Source: Verrucomicrobiia bacterium
GTDB taxonomy: Bacteria; Zixibacteria; MSB-5A5; DSPP01
NCBI GenBank assembly: GCA_035574275.1
Contig: DATLYY010000004.1
Location: 1-34,026 of the forward strand
Direction: 5' to 3'
DNA: 34,026 nucleotides
Of this stretch, positions 31,187 to 34,026 are shown in pieces. The notes beneath the pieces are model-generated. The model was given only the letters and a program-made list of their open reading frames with translations. It made no database searches and had not been told where the DNA came from. Position 1 is the first letter of the stretch; every line of letters starts with the position of its first letter. The translations under genes were made by a program, and so were the position numbers.

Positions 31187-31893
31187 TTAGCTATCCCTCC
31201 GGTTTTCCCTCCCCCTGTCATCGCATAAATTACGATGTTTGTGCCCATTTTCAAGGCCGCCTCCCGCTTATCGGGAGAATCGTTGTACACTGCCGCATCT
31301 TCCCATCCATCTCCAATATCGGCCTCGTGGGCGTAAAAAACGACCAGCCGCTTTTTGTAGAAAAGGCCATATCCTTTGGGCGGTTTGCCATCGTGCTGAT
31401 GGACTTTGGGTGGCCCGTCTGGAAGTTGGTAGAAGCAATGATAAACAGGGTGGGAGAATGGTATTTCCACCAGTTCTTCTTCCGGAAAAACCTTTTTCAT
31501 CTCCCGCCGGAAGGATTTATCCAGTCCGTAGGAATCGTTGGCCAGCAAGAACCCGCCCCTGGTCAAAAAAGTGCGTAACCGCCGCACCTCCTCATCCGTG
31601 AACCGGATGTTGCCGTGGCCGGTCATGTACAGAAAGGGATAGGAAAAGAAATTGTCATCGGAAATCGAAACGCGGGCCTCGTCCACCGTAGCCGGGATGC
31701 CTGTATTCTGCCGAATATGATTTAACAGATTGGGCAGGGCGGAAGGCCCCCAATACCAGTCGCCGCCTCCGCCGTACTTCAATCGTGCTATGGTAAACTG
31801 ATTTTGAGTTTGCTGGGAAAAGACAAGCAGGGGAATAAGCAAAACGGCTGAAATAATTGCCAAACCAAGCCACCTTTTCCCTTTTGCCATCAT
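31183..31893 (-). CDS. DUF4159 domain exported protein
   Basis: This 236-residue protein has a Sec-type signal peptide at about 1-26 (KRWLGLAIISAVLLIPLLVF, then SQQ). The DUF4159 domain begins FTIARLKYGGGGDWYWG and contains FLYMTGHGNIRFTDEEVRRL, GGFLLANDS and HPVYHCFYQLPDGPPKVH. The domain has a class I glutamine-amidotransferase-like flavodoxin fold but lacks a recognisable catalytic Cys triad, so a binding role is likely. Two ATG codons in a row open the gene and no ribosome binding site is seen. A 15-base palindrome lies 34 bases upstream. It is first in an operon with the DUF4175 and TPR genes. In Bacteroidetes-type genomes DUF4159 and DUF4175 genes commonly sit near MoxR/BatA modules, which are absent here. 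Confidence 0.86.
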   Translation of the reverse strand: MMAKGKRWLGLAIISAVLLIPLLVFSQQTQNQFTIARLKYGGGGDWYWGPSALPNLLNHIRQNTGIPATVDEARVSISDDNFFSYPFLYMTGHGNIRFTDEEVRRLRTFLTRGGFLLANDSYGLDKSFRREMKKVFPEEELVEIPFSHPVYHCFYQLPDGPPKVHQHDGKPPKGYGLFYKKRLVVFYAHEADIGDGWEDAAVYNDSPDKREAALKMGTNIVIYAMTGGGKTGGIAK

Positions 31894-31927
31894 ACAGTTA
31901 TACCAAATATAGCTGAATTTGTTTGGA

Positions 31928-31942
31928 AATTACGCCGTAATT
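31928..31942. repeat. 15-base palindrome upstream of the DUF4159 operon
   Basis: AATTACG, one central C, then CGTAATT form a perfect inverted repeat with 7-base arms. It sits in the 149-base gap between secF and the DUF4159 gene and has the size of a dimeric-repressor operator. No regulator gene is adjacent, so the role is unproven. Confidence 0.4.
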
Positions 31943-32042
31943 AATTAAGAGGTGCCTTGGCAAACTCAACCGCCGGATGGAAAATCGGCTTTGGAGAAAA
32001 ACAGTTCAGCCGTTATACGAGGTTAATAATCCGCTGTTGGAG

Positions 32043-32966
32043 CTACTTAAACCGCTTGGGAGAGCGGTTTTCCCATTCCAACATTATTCCGCTGGAAAGG
32101 AAAATGGAGGAATAGGTGCCAACCAGCACGCCCAAAAACATCGCCAGCGCAAAGTCGCGAATCACGCTGCTGCCGAAGATGTAGAGAACGACCAGCGTGA
32201 TTAAAACCCCCGTCGAGGTAATGAAGGTGCGGGAGAGAACTTCGTTAATGGAGGTGTTCAGAAGCGTCTCAAATTCCCCCTTTTTGCGGTATAGTTTCAG
32301 GTTTTCCCGGACCCGATCAAAAACCACCACCTTGTCGCTCAAGGAATAGCCGGCCACCGTTAAAAGGGCGGTGACGATTAAAAGGGTGATTTCTTTGTTG
32401 AGCAGAAAAACTATGCCCAAAACGGCCAGAACGTCGTGAAAAGTGCCTATGGTGGCCGTCACTCCGACGCGGAAATCAAACCGCACCCAAATGTAAATCA
32501 GAATCCCGATCATGGAATACAGCACCGCCATCGAGGCCTGTTTGCGCAAAAGTTTTCCGATGGCCGGGCCAACCTCGTGGCTGGAGTCCAGGTGAAAGGC
32601 ATTGTCCGGGAATGCACTCGCAAGGGCACTCAAAAGCAGTGAATCGACTTCCCCCAATTCGGTGACGGTTCCCTTGACGCGGATGCTGTAGGAGTTCGGC
32701 TTTATGTGGCCCACCAATTCCTGTATTTCCGCATCGCCGTGCCCGGTTGCCGTAAGCGCTTCCCGTACGGCGGCCACGGTAACGGGCTTTTCAAAGTTTC
32801 CCTGAATCATTGTGCCGCCCGAAAAATCGAGCCCCATGTTGGCACGGCCGATCATAATGGCAACAAAAGCCGCCAGTCCCAGGAGAATGAAAAGACCGGA
32901 GAGGCCGAATGCCAGCTTGCGGCGGCCGGTGAAATTGATGTTTGTTTTGGGTATTATTTCGAACAT
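32043..32966 (-). CDS. secF: Protein translocase subunit SecF
   Basis: This 307-residue inner-membrane protein is the partner of SecD in the Sec holotranslocon and uses the proton gradient to pull exported proteins across. Conserved features are MGLDFSGGTMIQGNF near 44-58, the periplasmic P4-type domain (about 60-145), the helix VRFDFRVGVTATIGTFHDVL and the motif GYSLSDKVVVFDRVREN near 206-222. The last helices carry the FITSTGVLITLVVLYIFG segment. About six membrane helices are present and the length is normal. The usual GYSINDTVVVFDRIRE reads Leu-Ser-Asp-Lys here, a modest variant. The gene lies seven bases downstream of the secD stop. Confidence 0.96.
   Translation of the reverse strand: MFEIIPKTNINFTGRRKLAFGLSGLFILLGLAAFVAIMIGRANMGLDFSGGTMIQGNFEKPVTVAAVREALTATGHGDAEIQELVGHIKPNSYSIRVKGTVTELGEVDSLLLSALASAFPDNAFHLDSSHEVGPAIGKLLRKQASMAVLYSMIGILIYIWVRFDFRVGVTATIGTFHDVLAVLGIVFLLNKEITLLIVTALLTVAGYSLSDKVVVFDRVRENLKLYRKKGEFETLLNTSINEVLSRTFITSTGVLITLVVLYIFGSSVIRDFALAMFLGVLVGTYSSIFLSSGIMLEWENRSPKRFK
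32049..32070. repeat. Inverted repeat at the 3' end of secF
   Basis: Eight-base arms, AAACCGCT and AGCGGTTT, flank a six-base loop and cover the last secF codons. On the secF strand no T tract follows, so it is a poor intrinsic terminator; it may stabilise the 3' end of the message or be chance. Confidence 0.3.
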
Positions 32967-32973
32967 GATCTTT

Positions 32974-34026
32974 TCAAATGCTCAGGGTCTGGTATTCTTT
33001 CCGGATTTCAAAAATGGCCCGGGTTACCAGAACCGCGGTGTACAGGCTGATAACGATCCCCCAAGATAGGGAAACGGCGAACCCCTTCACCGGCCCGGTG
33101 CCGAAGATGAACAGAATGAGCGCGGTTATCAGCGTGGTGACGTGCGAGTCGATGATGGTCAGCATCGCCCGTTTGTAGCCGGCATCGATGGCGGCCCGGA
33201 CGGTTTTGCCGGCGCGCATCTCTTCCCGAATACGTTCAAAGATCAAAACGTTGGAATCGACCGACATCCCCATGGTCAGAATGATTCCGGCAATGCCGGG
33301 CAGAGTCAAGGTCAACCCCAGGGAGGCGAGGATGGCAACCAGAAAAACGAAATTCAAAAGCATCCCGACGCTGGCAATAAAACCGGAGGCCCGGTAATAA
33401 ACGGACATGAACAAAAAGACCAGACTGATACCGATGATGGCCGAAAGTTTTCCCTTCTCGATAGAGTCGGCCCCGAGGGAGGGCCCGATCACGCTGGATT
33501 CAATGATTTTCACCGGCGCCGGCAGCGCGCCCGCGCGCAGAATGATAGCCAGATCATGGGCCTCTTCCATTGTGCCGCTCCCCATGGTGATTTGCCCGCG
33601 GTTGGTAATCTGCCCCTGGATGACGGGGGCGGAAACCACCTTGCCGTCCAGAATGATCGCCAGCGGCTTGCCAATATTGGCGCCGGTGAGCCGCCGGAAA
33701 ATCCGGGCACCGTCCCGGTTCAACTCAAATTCCACAATCGGCCCGCCGGTTTGCGGATCCCGGTTTTCCCGGGCGAAGGTCAAATACTTGCCGGAGAGTT
33801 CAACCTGCTTTTTCACAAAGTACAGCCCGGCCAGCGGCCGTCCCCCGGTATTCTCGTTTTTCGAGGTCCAGAGCACTTCCACATCGGGGGGGATTTGGGC
33901 CTGGGTTTCCGGTTTGGCCAAAAGTTCACGCACCAAGGGGACTTCCTCCGGCTGGACCTGGAAGTAACCGCCGGCGGTTACGAGGTAGGTGGAAAACGGT
34001 TTTTCCGCCGGTTCCTCGGCGGCCGC
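32974..34026 (-). CDS. secD: Protein translocase subunit SecD, C-terminal part (5' end outside the window)
   Basis: The visible 350 residues cover the end of the periplasmic P1 region and the whole membrane half. Diagnostic parts are VEFELNRDGARIFRRLTGAN, then the IILDGKVVSAPVIQGQI strand, LRAGALPAPVKIIESSVIGP, the helix GIAGIILTMGMSVDSNVLIF with the functionally important acidic residue, ERIREEMRAGKTVRAAIDAGY, and SWGIVISLYTAV near the end. The frame continues uninterrupted to the window edge, so the visible GTG at 33936 is internal rather than the start. secD and secF are separate genes here, not fused as in some bacteria. The protein assists release and forward movement of exported polypeptides. 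Confidence 0.95.
   Translation of the reverse strand, partial: AAAEEPAEKPFSTYLVTAGGYFQVQPEEVPLVRELLAKPETQAQIPPDVEVLWTSKNENTGGRPLAGLYFVKKQVELSGKYLTFARENRDPQTGGPIVEFELNRDGARIFRRLTGANIGKPLAIILDGKVVSAPVIQGQITNRGQITMGSGTMEEAHDLAIILRAGALPAPVKIIESSVIGPSLGADSIEKGKLSAIIGISLVFLFMSVYYRASGFIASVGMLLNFVFLVAILASLGLTLTLPGIAGIILTMGMSVDSNVLIFERIREEMRAGKTVRAAIDAGYKRAMLTIIDSHVTTLITALILFIFGTGPVKGFAVSLSWGIVISLYTAVLVTRAIFEIRKEYQTLSI

Noticed and set aside
1-34026. CRISPR arrays, tRNA or rRNA genes, insertion sequences, phage genes
   Set aside because: No regularly spaced repeats, cloverleaf-like conserved stretches, rRNA core sequences, transposase or integrase motifs were seen on reading both strands.

Overview
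The window is a compact, gene-dense chromosomal segment of a moderately GC-rich Gram-negative bacterium. Evidence for a diderm envelope is a patatin/Omp85 outer-membrane fusion, a cell-wall amidase and lipoprotein/Sec components. The combination of DUF2723, DUF4175, DUF4159, separate secD/secF and patatin-Omp85 genes resembles the FCB superphylum and neighbouring uncultured candidate phyla (Zixibacteria-like lineages); this placement is inference from gene content, not phylogeny. No rRNA, tRNA, CRISPR array, insertion sequence or phage gene was recognised. No stretch over 300 bases lacks a gene; the largest gaps are about 120-160 bases.

Layout. (1) 2-3089: the end of an N-acetylmuramoyl-L-alanine amidase faces a three-gene sugar-type ABC importer operon (lipoprotein binding protein and two permeases, no ATPase gene here). 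(2) 3209-6596: a divergent six-gene operon in which every junction is an ATGA overlap. It encodes a DUF6754-like membrane protein, a polytopic membrane protein, an anchored NTF2-like protein, a double-anchored protein of unknown function, another polytopic protein and a 41-residue zinc ribbon. A strong, probably bidirectional terminator follows. This is the best candidate for an undescribed system. (3) 6664-7518: htpX, a membrane quality-control protease with its own promoter and a strong ribosome binding site.

(4) 7679-18513: a cation-handling island. On the minus strand are DUF502, a PTS-EIIA/CBS sensor protein and a CaCA-type Na+/Ca2+ exchanger. Divergent from them are a SERCA-like Ca2+ P-type ATPase, a second P-type ATPase with unusual ion-site motifs, a CorC/CNNM-type transporter and a DedA protein; a TerC-family metal transporter converges on the end. 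The genes suggest coordinated Ca2+/Mg2+/Mn2+ export and envelope ion homeostasis, with EIIA-CBS as a possible cytoplasmic regulator.

(5) 18567-25997: a SpoU rRNA methyltransferase, the patatin-Omp85 fusion, an EamA exporter, a DUF2723 GT-C-like protein with C-terminal TPRs, and a small membrane protein. (6) 25994-31893: a DUF4159-DUF4175-TPR operon. (7) 32043-34026: secF and the 3' part of secD.

Several units have promoter-like boxes placed so close to the start codon that the mRNA would be leaderless or nearly so (3089, 3209, 10407, 18513), whereas htpX and the 90-residue gene at 25725 carry strong Shine-Dalgarno sequences.
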